From: Cordia subcordata
Lineage: Eukaryota > Streptophyta > Magnoliopsida > Boraginales > Cordiaceae
Assembly (NCBI GenBank): GCA_028554755.1
Contig: JAPTOF010000017.1
Span: 496,001 to 560,000, forward strand
Length of the DNA stretch: 64,000 nucleotides
Reading direction: 5' to 3'
A program made the position numbers and the translations under genes. Each line of letters starts with the position of its first letter. The stretch's first letter is position 1. Under the pieces are notes generated by a model that saw only the letters and a program-made list of their open reading frames with translations, made no database searches and was not told where the DNA came from. This document shows positions 34,500-46,178 of the stretch, in pieces.

Positions 34500-36440
34500 C
34501 ATAGAAACAAATATCCTTCAAGTAAGTCTCTCGTTTGCCCAGAAGAGAATAAGAATCTTATATAATGGACCCCTACTGATTTACCATAATTGAATGGTTT
34601 GTTAGAAAGGAGAAATCAAGCAATGTTAGACATAGTTTGATCCATTATGTAACTTATGGTTTTGACCATATCCTTTGGATGTATATTTGAGACAAATGCT
34701 TAAATATTGAGCTACGACATCTAGCAAGTCAATGGATCAGATGCCATATAAGATATGGCATAATAGTAAGCCGTACACTTTAACCAAAGGGTCGAAGAAA
34801 CAGAACGCATCAAGTATCTTTTCAATGACAAGTTGGAATTGAAGTTTGTAAGTGTTTGGAAGATTTCCTAGAAAGTCTAGTAAATTCAACTTCTATAGAG
34901 ATAGTGAATAATTAGTATTCATTAACCTCACAGGAATCTTTTCAAGAAAGAATTTATTAAACAAGATTTCCTTGATGATGAGCTTAATAAAGTTCCAAGT
35001 AGAAGGATACAACATTAATAGTTGTAACATACAGAACAGGATAAGATTGGGAACCAAATCGTAGGCCTATTAAAGAAGTATCACTAAGGTGATTTGATAA
35101 AGTAACATGTCTATTGGAAAAGTGTCAAAACCTTATCCAAGGCAGAAATTCCATTGAACTATTAGAGAACAATGTGAATTCAATCACTTGTAAAGATGCT
35201 AGATAGAGGCATAACTCTAAGAACTTGCTTGCTCCATGGAAATCCTTTCGCAGAACTATAATGTCAATAATGTATGGACATTAGTTGACAACATATCGGG
35301 TATGACTCGTAGTGTAAAAATGGTTCATGAAGGGGTTTTCAAAAGGTTGAGACTTACAATGCGCAACTCATTGTTAAAAAGCATTGTGAATGTTATTGTT
35401 GGACTATGACAAGACATTTCCACTAATGATGATGCTCGAATTCATTTGCATCATTCATGTATGCGATACATCTTTGTATCATGAAATCTAATTAGTAAGT
35501 GCCTAGATAGCTTTCCTTCGAGATGAGTTGAAAGAGTATGTGTATGACACAGCAAAATAGTTCACATATACTCTGAGACTTCAGAGCAAATGACTATTTG
35601 GCTTATGAGTGGTCTTGTGCAGGTTCTTAGGTTAGTACATTTTGAAATAGTATCAAGATGTATGCCTTTGTTAAGAACAAAGATGTGCCTTGTATTTGTT
35701 AGTAGGCTAATTATCGTGTGATTCTTTATAGTATGGCAGTGTGGATGACATCTCGATGCTATAAAGTGTAAAGATAAAGCTATTATCTTTGTTCTCCATA
35801 AAAGTTTTTCAAAAAGATATTCCATGTGCTTGGGATCATAATCTATATGGATAGATTAGAGTGGTTAATGGGATTGTCCTAGTATGGGTACATTGACTTC
35901 ATGTTGAAATAGTTTAACATATTGAATTTTGGAAAGGGTTCTCCGGAATTCATTATTCAAGGAAAATTTGTTTGATAGATTTATCTGGAGAGAAATGTAT
36001 GAGTAAAATCCTAATTGCTTCGACAATAGGATATACTAAGTACATTATATCATGTACGTGGCCTAATAAGGTATAGTCTCAATTAGAGTAACCGACAGGC
36101 ATTATCATGATCCCAACTAGGGGCGTTGGTAATTGGTGGAGACCATCCACCATCCTTTAGCACATTGAGTGCAAGAATACCAATGGCCCGTTTATGGAGA
36201 AATTTGACTTGAAACTAGTTAACTAGACTAATTTTAGATTCTTGTCAAATAGAGATGATAGTCACAATATTTGAGATTAAGTTTACTAAAAGGCTTCTAA
36301 GCATATGATTGGATGTTACCATCTTCTTAAAGATGGAGGTAACGATCCTTTGCAAATAACATATAGAAAGAATGTTTTGTCAACCCCTTAGCTAAATCCC
36401 TTGGGATCATGATAAGATGGGTATGAGATACAGATCTGAC
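34500..36440 (+). pseudogene. degenerate copia pol of element I (integrase, RT, RNase H)
   Basis: Recognisable scraps in order: LNGLLERRNQAMLDIV near 34590-34655 (integrase 'NGVAERRNRTLLDMVRS'), YDKTFPLMMMLEFICII near 35405-35455 (RT 'YDETFSPVA...IR.LL'), AFLRDELKEYVYDTA near 35510-35555 (RT 'AFLNGELEEEVYM'), ECKNTNGPFMEKFDLKLVN near 36170-36230, then the end of pol. Stops are frequent in every frame. The same region occurs in H from about 58460 down to 57374. Confidence 0.6.
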
Positions 36441-36465
36441 TAGCTTTAGTCTAAGTGAGAGAGAA

Positions 36466-38009
36466 TGTTAGGAATGGTGGCCTAAAGTCAATCATTTATT
36501 GTAGATTTTGTACTAATTTGTACATGAATCATCTTACTTACTTTCAACCTTACGTCATATCGTACATCTTCTCTTTAATTTTTAGATCATGACATAGTCC
36601 TTAGGATGACCTAGTAGTGCTATGTGAATGAGGGATAGCTCAGTCATCCTTAAACCTATTTCGTAACCAAATGATAGAATTGATACTAGGATATCAATTC
36701 TATCGAGCATAGGTTATAGTGCATCACATGAGTTGGTTATTCTCATAACCAAGGGGTATAGAGACAGCAGTGTGACCCACAGTGAGGTTTGGAGACATAC
36801 TCACTAAACATGACTCTATTATGAGCATTCCATGGTATGTACCCTACTGTTAAAGGATTGTTGGTGGTACACATGAATGTCGTATTCCCTTAGACCTAAG
36901 GCTGCCATAAAGACTTATGGATTACTCCCCACATTTTGTTACCGGACTATCCGGATTTTTAATTCGGTGAAAAAAGGCTACTGGGTATAGGCAACTACCG
37001 TGAAGTCAATGCGTAGGTCAAGATGGGATTGACCACTCTAAGTATTAGGAGAATGATATTCTACTTAGTCCTAATTCATTAAGACTTTGGCCAAAGCTTT
37101 CCGCATGATGTGTCATGTGGTTACGTCGTGATGAGTCATGACGAGATTGAGACTTGACATGGAATAGCTAAATAGGGGTTTAATTGTTTTACCATGCCCT
37201 TAGGGTTATTTCATAATATCAAGGGTCATAGGGAATCCACCATAGTGCCCAAGTTTGTTGGATATTGCCTTGCAACTATTCCGCTTATCCAGACATTGAA
37301 AACCATTGCTATGCGGTATCATCAATTAATATAAGAATAGTTCTTATATTACTGATTTAAGTTTGAACCTACGGAGTCACGCATTTGGTTGGGAATTAGT
37401 TGAAGGATTGACCCTACTATAATAATGTTGGTCACATTTAATTATGAATTAAATGTGTTATTATTTAATCATGAATTGAATAATACTATAGTAATTAATA
37501 TTATAGATATTTAATTGAGAATTAAATATTATAATTACTTATTACGGGTCACAGGATTGATTTTGACTATGTCTAGCTAGCACTAGATATGTGGATCAAA
37601 ATTAACTCATGGGCTATTTTTTATAAATTAGATATGGATTTAATTTGGGCTTTATTATGGATTTAGGAATTCCATTATTCTAAGCCCAAAGAGTTGGGCT
37701 TATTGGGTTGTAGGGATGAGTTTTATGGAAATCTCATATCTCTCTATATAATGAGAGTTCTCATTATTTCTTGTACATATGTTTTTGTGAAAACCTAATA
37801 CAGAGAAGTCTCTCCCAAAACCCTAACCTAAAAGTTAGCCTTCTCCCACTAGTTCTTGATTTCATATGAAGAGGAGGAGCTCAACACTTCCCCAAGGCAA
37901 AGCTTTCAACACAAGAATTACAAGGTAATTCTAAATCTCTAAAATTTTTTAATTCTAGAGCTTGATCCTGCGCATGAAAATCCGAGGAAAGTCTCCACGA
38001 TTTCCTACA
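36466..38009 (+). repeat. element I 3' LTR (1544 bp)
   Basis: TGTTAGGAATGG follows the purine-rich AAGTGAGAGAGAA and the LTR ends TTTCCTACA. The CATAC duplication follows. Confidence 0.9.
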
Positions 38010-38014
38010 CATAC

Positions 38015-38894
38015 AACTCACATAGGCATATTATCAGACACTTAGACATGTATTGAATAATAACCATTGAAACAAGAAAAAAAAAGTATACATATATATA
38101 TATATATATATTAACCCATCAAATCCCATAACATAAGAATGTATAATCAGCCCATTACACAGGCCAAATCACCTTAAACAAGTCTACTCAATCATAATAT
38201 AAAATAGGATGAAAGAGAGGATTGGAAACTCCTCTTCCATCCTAGCTATTCTTGTAACAAATCCTTGAGCAAAAGTCCAATCCAAGTTTTTTGAACCCTC
38301 TAAATATCTTGAATCCAAGTGGGAAAGAGTGTGAAAAAGTGTTCGTGAGGTGGGTGAGTTAGCATTTTGTGTGTGTGAAAAATTGGTGTGAATTAATTCC
38401 CCTAAAATGCTGAAAATTGAGTCTTACTTATAGTCTTTAGTGATTGCCTGAAGATCAGCTTTGGGGTACAGGCAACTGACAAATTAAGGCTACCCTTTGG
38501 ACTTGTCGGTCGGTAGAGGCGGGTGGTCATCTGGCAATTCAGCAATGTACTCTGGAGTGATCGGTCGACTAGCTCGTTGTCCTAGGTCGTCCAGCAGAAC
38601 CTTTTCTCCTCTATTCTTCATTGATTTTGGTTTTCGGTCTTCTCCCCACAATCCGTGCAGCTTCTATCTTCATCACCCATCATTGTCCAAGCTCGACATT
38701 AACCTAAGACTCACCTAAATCATAAAAAACAAGAAATTAGTGTAGCATTTATCTCTTTAATCAACTATGTACACTTGTCTATGCTTAAGCTATCTCTAGC
38801 ATAAGTACTATACTAATGCAACTATTTAAGCTTATAACACCTCTAAAATACATGGAAAATACAATACAAGCCCACACCAAATCAAAGCACATTA
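38015..38894 (-). repeat. element E 5' LTR, 5' half
   Basis: On the minus strand it begins near 38894 with TAATGTGCTTTG. It contains the promoter-proximal block with TCGGTCGACTAGC (38560-38580) and a (TA)n run at 38093-38111. It aligns with the E 3' LTR pieces. Bases 38895-38960 to the right are flanking DNA without recognisable features. Confidence 0.75.
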
Positions 38895-38974
38895 AAAACC
38901 TATGTTGGAGTAAAACAAACTAATGAAACCTGGAAAGGTATCATTCAGTTCTGAACTTTAAATTCCAATATATT

Positions 38975-39808
38975 TGCTTGGGATCCGATAGATCTAAACG
39001 TCATCAAGCATCGACTAAACATCGACCTTGCCTTTAGGTTGGTTCGACAAAAAAGACAACCTTTTAGCATAGAAAAAAATCAAGCAATCCACAAACAAGT
39101 GGAGAAACTGCTAAAAGCAGGCCACATTCAGGAAATAAAATACCCAACATAGGTCTCCAATGTGGTGATGGTAAAAAAGGCCAACGGGAGTTGAAGATTC
39201 TGTGGACTTCATTGACCTAGATAAAGCATGTCCAAAGGATAGCTTTTCTTTACCAAGAATTGACTAGCTGGTTGACTTAAGAGATGCTATCCTTTATGGA
39301 TGTCTTTTTAGGCTACAATCAGACAAAGATGGCACTTGCTGATCAACCACACACTACTTTCATCACTGACTACAACCTTTATTGTTACAAGCTCATGCCT
39401 TTTGGGTTAAAAAACTCCAAGGTGACATATCAGCACACGGTGAACATGGCATTCAAAGACCAAATAGGTTGAAAGATAGAAATTTACATTGATGACATGT
39501 TCGTCAAGAGCAGGAGGGCATTGGATCACGTGTCAAACCTTACTGAAGCCTTCCAAACTATGAGAAGGTTTAGGATCAAGTTGAATCCAAAAAAGTGTGC
39601 CTTCATGGTAAGAGTGGGGAAGTTCTTGGGGTTCATGGTGACACCCCAAGGCATCGAGGCCAACCCCAGGAAGATTGAGGCCATACTTAATCTCAATCCC
39701 TCAAAGACCATGCATGATGTACAATCACTTTCCAACAAAGTTGTAGAATTAAGTAGATTAATGTCCAAGTTAGCAGATCAGTGTACTCTATTTTTCAAAA
39801 TCCTCTAA
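38975..39808 (+). pseudogene. reverse transcriptase of element L
   Basis: The entry reads LNVIKHRLNIDLAFRLVRQK, then KLLKAGHIQEIKYPT, VVMVKKANG, MDVFLGYNQTKMALADQ and CYKLMPFGLKNSKVTYQ. The catalytic box EIYIDDMFVKS is intact (YIDD for the usual YVDD). It is followed by LNPKKCAFMVRVGKFLGFMV and GIEANPRKIEAIL. All are Tat-lineage RT landmarks. A stop at 39148 and a frame change near 39200 break the N-terminal part, and a TGA at 39470-39472 precedes the catalytic box. Confidence 0.85.
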
Positions 39809-40700
39809 AATCCAAAGGATTTTACGTGGACTCCTAAATGCCAAGAAGCATTCGAAAGGATCAAGTCCTATTTAATACAACCACCGATTCTCACCAGACC
39901 CAAAGAAGGAGAAACATTGCTTTTGTATTTGTCTAATTCCAACCTCGCAATAGCAGTGATTCTAATAAGAGACACCAACGTAGGTCAGAGGCTAGTGTAC
40001 TATGTCAATAAGACATTAAAAGGTACAAATTTGATTAGTAGTTTGGAAAAGTTGGCGCTCGCATTAATAATGCCAGGTTGGAAATTAAAGCCTTACTTTG
40101 AAGTGCATCCCATAATAGTGATGACCGACCAGCCTCTACGCCAGGTCTTGCATAAGCTTGAATTGTCAGGGAAATTGTTGAAATGGTCTATTGAGTTAAG
40201 TCAGTACCACATTGCTTATTAGTCGAGAACTACAATTAAGGCATAAGCCCTTGCTAATTTCATAGTCGAATGTACATAACTAATAGAGTAGGAGGCTAAA
40301 GAATGGAGCCTGTATGTTGATGGTGTGGTGAGTGAAACAGGATCTGGGGTAGGCATTATGATCGAGAAGCCTAATGGATCTTAACTAAAGTATGAAGAGA
40401 AGTTTGAGTTCAAACCAACCAACAACGAAGCTGAATATAAAGCATTGCTATCTGGTATGAGATTGCTTAAGGAGTTGGGAGCAAAGACAGTTAAGGCATA
40501 CACCGACTCATGATTGATTGAGGGAGAAATTAATGGAACTTATAAAGCTAAGGACTGTAGGATGAAGGCTTATCAAAAGTACGTAATCGAGACAATATAA
40601 TCCTTTAACAAATTCACACTTCAACAAATACTGAGAAGCAATAATGTCCAAGCCGACGCCTTGTCCATAATAGCTTCAGCTTTCCAAGAAGGGGAAGTGA
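39809..40700 (+). pseudogene. two RNase H domains of element L
   Basis: The first, 39917-40222, is the RT-linked RNase H: LLYLSNSNLAIAVILIR, VYYVNKTLKGT, EKLALALI, DQPLRQVLHK, GKLLKWSIELSQYHI. The second, about 40300-40690, starts EWSLYVDGVVSETGSGVGI and contains PTNNEAEYKALLSGMRLLKELGA (catalytic Glu in NEAEY) and AYTDS. It ends NNVQADALS. A second, archaeal-type RNase H after the first is known from the Tat lineage. Internal stops occur at 40381 and 40511. Confidence 0.8.
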
Positions 40701-40859
40701 TCAATGCTGAGAGATTTTTGGGCCCTACAGTCAGCATATCACTCATCGACATCGCTAATGAGACTAATTGGAGATGCTCAACACTACAGTTCTTACAGCA
40801 TGACGTATTACCAACTAATGAATAGGAGGCCTCGAGAGTGATGAATAGGTCGTCCCGGT

Positions 40860-41452
40860 TCCTCATATTTGAGGGCCCATTATGCAAGCTTACTATTGGA
40901 GGACCTCTACTAAAATGTGTGGGTGAGTTTGAAAGGGAATTCATTATTAAGAAGATGCATAAAGACATGTGGAAATCACCTCAGAGCTAGGACATTGGCA
41001 TACAAGGCCATCAGACAAGGATACTATTGGCCTAACATTGTGAAAACTGCTAAAGAAGTCATTGAGAGATGCATTAGGTGTCAAAACAATGCCAATATCC
41101 AACATATGGCGCATTTTGTTCCAAGTTTGATAACAAGGCCTTGGCCATTTGTGAAGTAGGGGCTTGATATTATCGATCCCATGCCTATCGGGAAACCCCA
41201 GAGGAAATTTGCATTCATGTCAATTGACTATTTCACTAAGTAGACAGAAGCTGAAGCTATGACAACCATAAAGGATAAAGCGGACTAGAATTTTATGTGG
41301 AGGAACATAATATGCAAGTTTCAGGTCTCGAGAAGCATAATCACAAATCACACAAAATATTTTAAATTGAAGTATTTTCAAGAACGTGAGGCCGAACTAA
41401 AAATTGACCTATGATTCTATGCAGTGGCAGACCCTCAAGCTAATAGACAAAT
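40860..41452 (+). pseudogene. integrase of element L, cut by copia F
   Basis: The zinc-binding part gives CGNHLRARTLAYKAIRQGYY, then WPNIVKTAKEVIERCIRCQ (40945-41080). The catalytic core gives GLDIIDPMPIG and FAFMSIDYFTK (41160-41240). Near 41425-41452 the frame reads ADPQANRQI, corresponding to the conserved HPQANGQ(V/A)E motif that holds the last catalytic Glu. Copia F is inserted right there, so the Glu side is beyond F. Confidence 0.8.
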
Positions 41453-43327
41453 TGTTAGGATTAGTACGCCCTAAAGCTCACTTGTATATGACATTTTAGA
41501 TGTTAAACAATGTATAATCACTTTGTTAAATGGCATTATGAGTCTCTTACATATTATCTCTGGTATGTTTTATTGATGTATGTATAAAGGTCCCTTAACT
41601 TGAACTAATAAGTTGGGGGCACAGTGAGGTTGGACGCACAGTAGGTCCAAGTCTAGACTTAGTCCCGTCATAAATTGAGTTTGTAACCAAATGGTAGTGT
41701 TGGGCACTCTACCGGGATAAGGTGATATTAAGCAAGTCTCCTCGTTGAGGGTGATCTACCTAGGTCATTGGAGGACTTTGGATTTGTCTCAATAGTATGT
41801 GTGTCACGCATTGGATAGGACCATTGTGAGTATGTTTTCTACATATGTACTATCAAAGAAAGAAAACAAGATACTCACTGCTACTAAATGATCATTACTC
41901 TTAATCTTGAGCATATGTGGATGAACTAATGAAGTTATGGTTTGGTACTTTGATTCACTATGGGTAAGAGCTTACTTTATTAGGATCAATAGCCTTGTGC
42001 ATTGAGTGCTAAGTTCTAATTAATTGGAACATGCATATGCAATATAGAATCTATGTGCCCCATTTGGGATTGTCCAAATTTATCATCTGAATCAGATCTA
42101 GTATTATTACATTTATGTGTGTATCAGTCATATGGCTTGAGGGTCACTCCCTAGATCAAGAGAATCCATGGCCAAGGATGGTTGGCAATCGGACAAGAAA
42201 CCTAACGAAAAAAGATGCAGCTAAAAAGGTGATAGTACACAAGCCAAAGGACTAGCCTTAGCTGTAGGTATACATAGAGGGCATTATGGTCAGTTATTTA
42301 GTAGGTCAAAGACAAAGTTCGCATTCTTTTGTGATAAGTTTTTGGCTGATAGCAATTATTCTAGGAGTGCAACTTTGATCTTATGGTGGAATAGATCAAA
42401 GTTAAAAACTATTATTATATCGCCTAGATTGGGCAAGGACATTTTTTATTATTTTTGGAAGCTAAGGTTAATTGTGTCTTCTTAGTCACTTTCCTAGTTG
42501 AAATGACATTGAGAGAGTAATCTTGAAAGAGCAAATTCCATATTTTGGTAGTAGCTTTATTAGGCCAAAGCTTGGAATTGGGTTTGGGCTTTCTTTAGAA
42601 TCTAAGATAACTTAATTGGGCTTGAATGGTTTCTTATTAAGCTTGGTCCTCCACATGGATTATGGACTATGTGTTGGGCTTGGATTGTGGGCTTGGCCCA
42701 ATCTTCCAAGACTTGTGCTAGAAAGTTACTAGAAGAAGAATTCAAATTGTACAAGTAACTTCCACAACATTTGACAAACATTTACTACTAGGAAAAAGTT
42801 TCCCACATGGAAAGTTTACAAGGTTTAGGTGCCAAACTTTTCCTATAAATAGACAAGTCCTTAAACCAATTCTAGCATCCAAAAAATTTTGTAGTTGATC
42901 TCTTCTATTTTGGCAAGAGAATACTATAACACATAGTACACACTTATTGGGTGGTTTTTCTTCTAGATTTTCAAAAGCACATTACTTTGCTTTTTCCCAC
43001 ACAAGAGGCTATTCTCTCAAGATAAGTCTCTTTAATATTAGGGAAGAAAACTAGGGAGTTGCCTATTGCGACACCCTTATAGTAAATTTTTTTATGGTCT
43101 CGTTCGTGATCGGAAACAAAACTCGTGACAGTTATAGCTTCATCAAAGGCCCCACACTTCAAGAGGTTGGCTTTCATATTTTTGCAAATACTAGTTATGT
43201 TCTATATATTCTTAAGCATGTGCTTGTGTGTGTTATGTGGTTATTTTATTTTCCTAGCATGTTTTCTTGGTAGAATTTTTGAAAATATGGACTAGGATAA
43301 GCCACATGTAATATTATCGATCCTACA
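41453..43327 (+). repeat. element F 5' LTR (1875 bp)
   Basis: The ends are TGTTAGGATTAG and ATCGATCCTACA. The TATA box is CTATAAATAG (42843-42852). Length and sequence correspond to the reverse complement of J (8763-10637). Confidence 0.9.
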
Positions 43328-43329
43328 AT

Positions 43330-43340
43330 TGGTATCAGAG
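43330..43340 (+). other. primer-binding site of element F (initiator tRNA-Met)
   Basis: TGGTATCAGAG begins two bases after the LTR end, the standard copia site. The leader runs to about 44290. Near 43705-43740 it has a GGTCGAGC...CCGGTCAACCGGCT stretch like the GTCGAC blocks of the LTRs. Otherwise 43341-44290 shows no feature. Confidence 0.88.
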
Positions 43341-44399
43341 TTTAGACTATGCAAGAATGTTGTATTTGCATAAATATGTTAGTCATCTTGTGAGTGGCAA
43401 GATTAGGAAATCTTGTGTTGTATACACTTGTGGTTTCATGCTTGTATGCACAGTTGATATAAAATCCCTAAATCCATGATAGATTTTTGTGTATGGTAAA
43501 CGAAGCTTGGCCATAGGCGATTTCAGTATAGATCTTTATGGTTATTGCTTGTAGCTTTATTTAAAAGAAGCATTGGATGTTTTGATATTCTTATAATGTT
43601 TCTTTTATGATTGTAAATTTGTATTAGCAATAGAAAAATATATTATTGTTGTAATCTTTAAAGACCAAGGGGAGAAGCAAGGAAAAATAGCATACAGGAG
43701 CAGGTCGAGCTTTCCGGTCAACCGGCTCCTCCTTTACGATTGATTGGCTTTGGCAGAAGTTGAACAAAAATTGTTGTTTTGTGTTTTTGGATTGAAGATT
43801 GCAGGGAGTCATCAAAGAGGGATTTTAACATATTTTGATGGATGTTTATAATGCATTGATATATGTTTTAACATATTTGCATAAGCATAAACATGATTAC
43901 TACCTAGAAATATGTCTACTCATTAAGATTTAAAAATTGGCCAATCCTATGTGTTAATTCTCAAAGATAGGTAAGTTCATTTAAATAAGATTAGCGTAGA
44001 CAAGATAATTGTAAGCAATTATGTCTAAAGATGCCATGCATTCTTATGACAAAAGTGAAAAACTTAACTTGAGATTTACAATATGACAATCTAAGGGTCT
44101 ATACACCCAGATTTAGGTAAATAATCTATTATGGTATTGCAATGTTTCAGTAACATAAAAGGGATTCGAAAAAACCAAATTTTTTTTGCAAATCCAAAGC
44201 GTCTTTAGATCTAAAACAAAAAGCAAGAATATCAAAAAATAGAGAAAACCCTTATGTTAAAATATAGAGTGGGAAAGGGGGCTAGAAATACCCCACAACT
44301 TCCGATATTCGATTCACACTAATGGTAAATGTCATTAATTCCCCATCGGAGGGTGACACTTTATCAAGATTTAGCAAGGTAAATTTAAAATATTTGACT

Positions 44400-45190
44400 A
44401 GGTGTTTATTCAAAGAGCACAAGCTCACTAGACCAAATTTTATGGATTGGGAATGAAACTTGGACATAGTACTCACCGTAGAAGAATACAAGTATGTCCT
44501 AACAACTCCTTGTCCTGCTGTGAAGGCAAACTCTTCTGAAGCTCGGAAAGATGCCGAGGCAAAATGGCAAAAGGCTAATAGTATGGCCAAGTGTTATATG
44601 ATGGCTTCTATGCCAGATATTTTACAAAGAAAGTATCATCATATGGAAACTGCAAAAGAAATCATGACCTTACTGTCTCGTATGTTTACTGATAAAAGCA
44701 GGCCCACAAGGTAAGGTGCGCTTAGAGAAATTATGAATCAAAGAATGGCAGAAGAAGCATCTACCAGGTATCATATGCTCAAAATGATGGATTCCTTCAA
44801 TACTACCGAGATCCTAGGAGCAAACTTAGATGAACAGTCAAAGGTAGACATGATTTTGGAGACTTGACCACTGTCTTACACCTAGTTCAAGCTTAATTAT
44901 AATATGGGCAAGATAAACATGGATATGATAGAATTAATGAAAGAGCTCCTAGCTATAGAAGCCATAATGAAAAATAAAGGCCATGTAAACATAGTTCAAG
45001 TATCCACTTATGGACTTAACCCGAAAGGAAGAAAGTTCAAAGGAAAAGGAAAGCAAAAACGTGGCCAAGGGAAAAAAAAAACAGAAATGGTGAACAGACC
45101 AAACAGTTAATAGGTGAAAAGCCCAAGGGCAAATTCTTTAAGTGTGGCCAAAAAGGGCACTAGAAAAAGGATTGCCCGAAGTACTTGGCA
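44400..45190 (+). pseudogene. gag of element F
   Basis: The readable segment 44460-44714 has the copia Gag pattern: DIVLTVEEYKYVL, then ARKDAEAKWQKANSMAKCYM, and METAKEIMTLLSRMF. It continues with YHMLKMMDSFNTTEILGANL near 44770, broken by stops at 44712 and 44866. A basic stretch (KGRKFKGKGKQKRGQGKKK, 45025-45080) precedes the zinc knuckle near 45135-45175, CGQKGH-stop-KKDC, whose remaining Cys/His are in place. Gag would form the particle. Confidence 0.75.
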
Positions 45191-45224
45191 CGAGGCCAGA
45201 TAAGTACACCTCTTTTGTTCTACA

Positions 45225-46178
45225 TTGAAACTTGTTTAGTGGTTGATTCTCCTGATTCTTGGGTAGTAGACTCTAGAGCCATTAACCATATTTTTAATTC
45301 TTTGCATTGGTTTTGATAAATGAAGGAACTAGCTAAAGTGGAATTTGCTCTGAGGATGGGTAATAGAGCAAAAGTATGGGTTACTGCAATAGGAGGAATG
45401 TGCTTAAATTTTCCATGTAATAGGAAGTCATTTTTTAACAATGTTTATTATGTTCCGGATGTACATAAAAACCTTATTTTTGTTTCAGAATTAATATTAG
45501 ATTGTTTTTGCATTAATTTCCATTCTGGTGTTAATATCAGTAGAGATGGAAAGTGCGTGATAACTTGTTCTATATGAAACCTATTACAAATTGACTGCAT
45601 AACATAGAATGAACTAATTCCTGGAAAAGAAAAGTTTCTTCGACCAATGATACTTATCTTTGCCACCTATGCTTAAGACATATTAGTTTAAACCAAATTC
45701 AGAGATTAGTTAAGGATGGGCATCTTAGCTTATTAGATCTTGAAGATCTACCTCCGTGTGAATCTTGCCTCAAAGGGAAGATGACCAAATGGTCATTTTT
45801 TTCTTAACGAGAAAGGGCCAAGGAATTATTGGAATTGGTTCATACCGATGTGTGTGGTCCTATGAGCAAACTAGCACGAGGAGGTTATGGGTATTTCATT
45901 ACTTTGACTGATAATTACTCTAGATATGGATATGTATATCTGATGCAATGCAAGTCTAAATCCTTTGAGAAATTTAAGGAGTTCAAGGTTGAGGCGAAGG
46001 GAAAAGTAGATAAACATGTCAAAGCTCTTCAATCTTATTGAGGAGGTGAATACCTCTCGGGTGAGTTCAGAGACTATCTCATATAGGAAGGGATTGTGTC
46101 TCAGCTAACTGCACCAGGGTCCCTTCAGCAAAATGGTGTAGCAGAGAGAAGAAATCGTACCCTATTAGATATGGTAAT
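45225..46178 (+). pseudogene. protease and integrase of element F, 5' of the G insertion
   Basis: The protease shows WVVDSRAINHIFNSL near 45260 (canonical DSGA changed to DSRA, so the active-site Gly is lost) and NNVYYVPDVHKNLIFVSELI near 45435. The pre-integrase segment has LCHLCLRHISLNQIQRLV and LEDLPPCESCLKGKM. The integrase core follows: ELVHTDVCGPMSKLARGGYG (catalytic Asp), TLTDNYSRYGYVYLM and QQNGVAERRNRTLLDMV (catalytic Glu), ending at the G insertion. Stops at 46039 and 46084 break it. Confidence 0.8.

Larger units (their letters stand above)
28354..38009 (+). mobile_element. Element I: old copia retrotransposon, full length, degenerate
   Basis: LTRs of 1543 and 1544 bp flank about 6.57 kb. 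Perfect CATAC duplications are at 28349-28353 and 38010-38014. The initiator-Met primer site lies one base after the 5' LTR. The pol order is copia (integrase, then RT, then RNase H), but every frame is full of stops. The long leader (29911 to about 33090) contains a SINE and an array of 70-bp repeats. Element H at 56465 onwards is a second copy of the same family in the opposite orientation. Confidence 0.92.
8285..38894 (-). mobile_element. Element E: Athila-like gypsy on the minus strand, split by four nested insertions
   Basis: Read on the minus strand, the pieces in order are: 5' LTR (38894-38015 and 28353-27405), tRNA-Asp primer site and leader (27398 to about 27060), gag (19490-18945, then 12404 leftwards), protease (to about 10768), and 3' LTR (10762-10643 and 8762 to about 8285). 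Removing copia I, the LINE, element B and solo LTR J joins the sequence smoothly. For example, the gag break at 18945/12404 closes onto the uninterrupted gag of element A near its position 70. Like A it has no RT or integrase. Protease runs almost directly into the LTR, so pol was deleted or never present. Its 3' LTR is cut near 8285. Confidence 0.8.
38960..41452 (+). mobile_element. Element L: Tat-lineage gypsy pol, 5' part missing, interrupted by F
   Basis: RT, a first RNase H, a second archaeal-type RNase H and integrase follow in one direction, the set that characterises plant Tat (Retand/Ogre-like) elements. The 5' LTR, gag and protease are not adjacent. Element E or its left-flank deletion has replaced them. 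The pol is broken by about a dozen stops. At 41452 copia F interrupts the integrase. The remainder would lie right of the window. Confidence 0.85.
41453..46178 (+). mobile_element. Element F: copia retrotransposon, left part
   Basis: The 5' LTR and primer site are followed by leader, gag, zinc knuckle, protease and integrase. Element G (46179-55856) interrupts the integrase. F resumes at 55857 and runs to 56464, where element H cuts its RT. Its LTR matches solo LTR J end to end. The coding region has numerous stops. Its 3' LTR is outside the window. Confidence 0.88.

Noticed and set aside
38093..38111. (TA)n run as a functional signal
   Set aside because: It is a simple microsatellite in the E LTR, with no conserved position in relatives.
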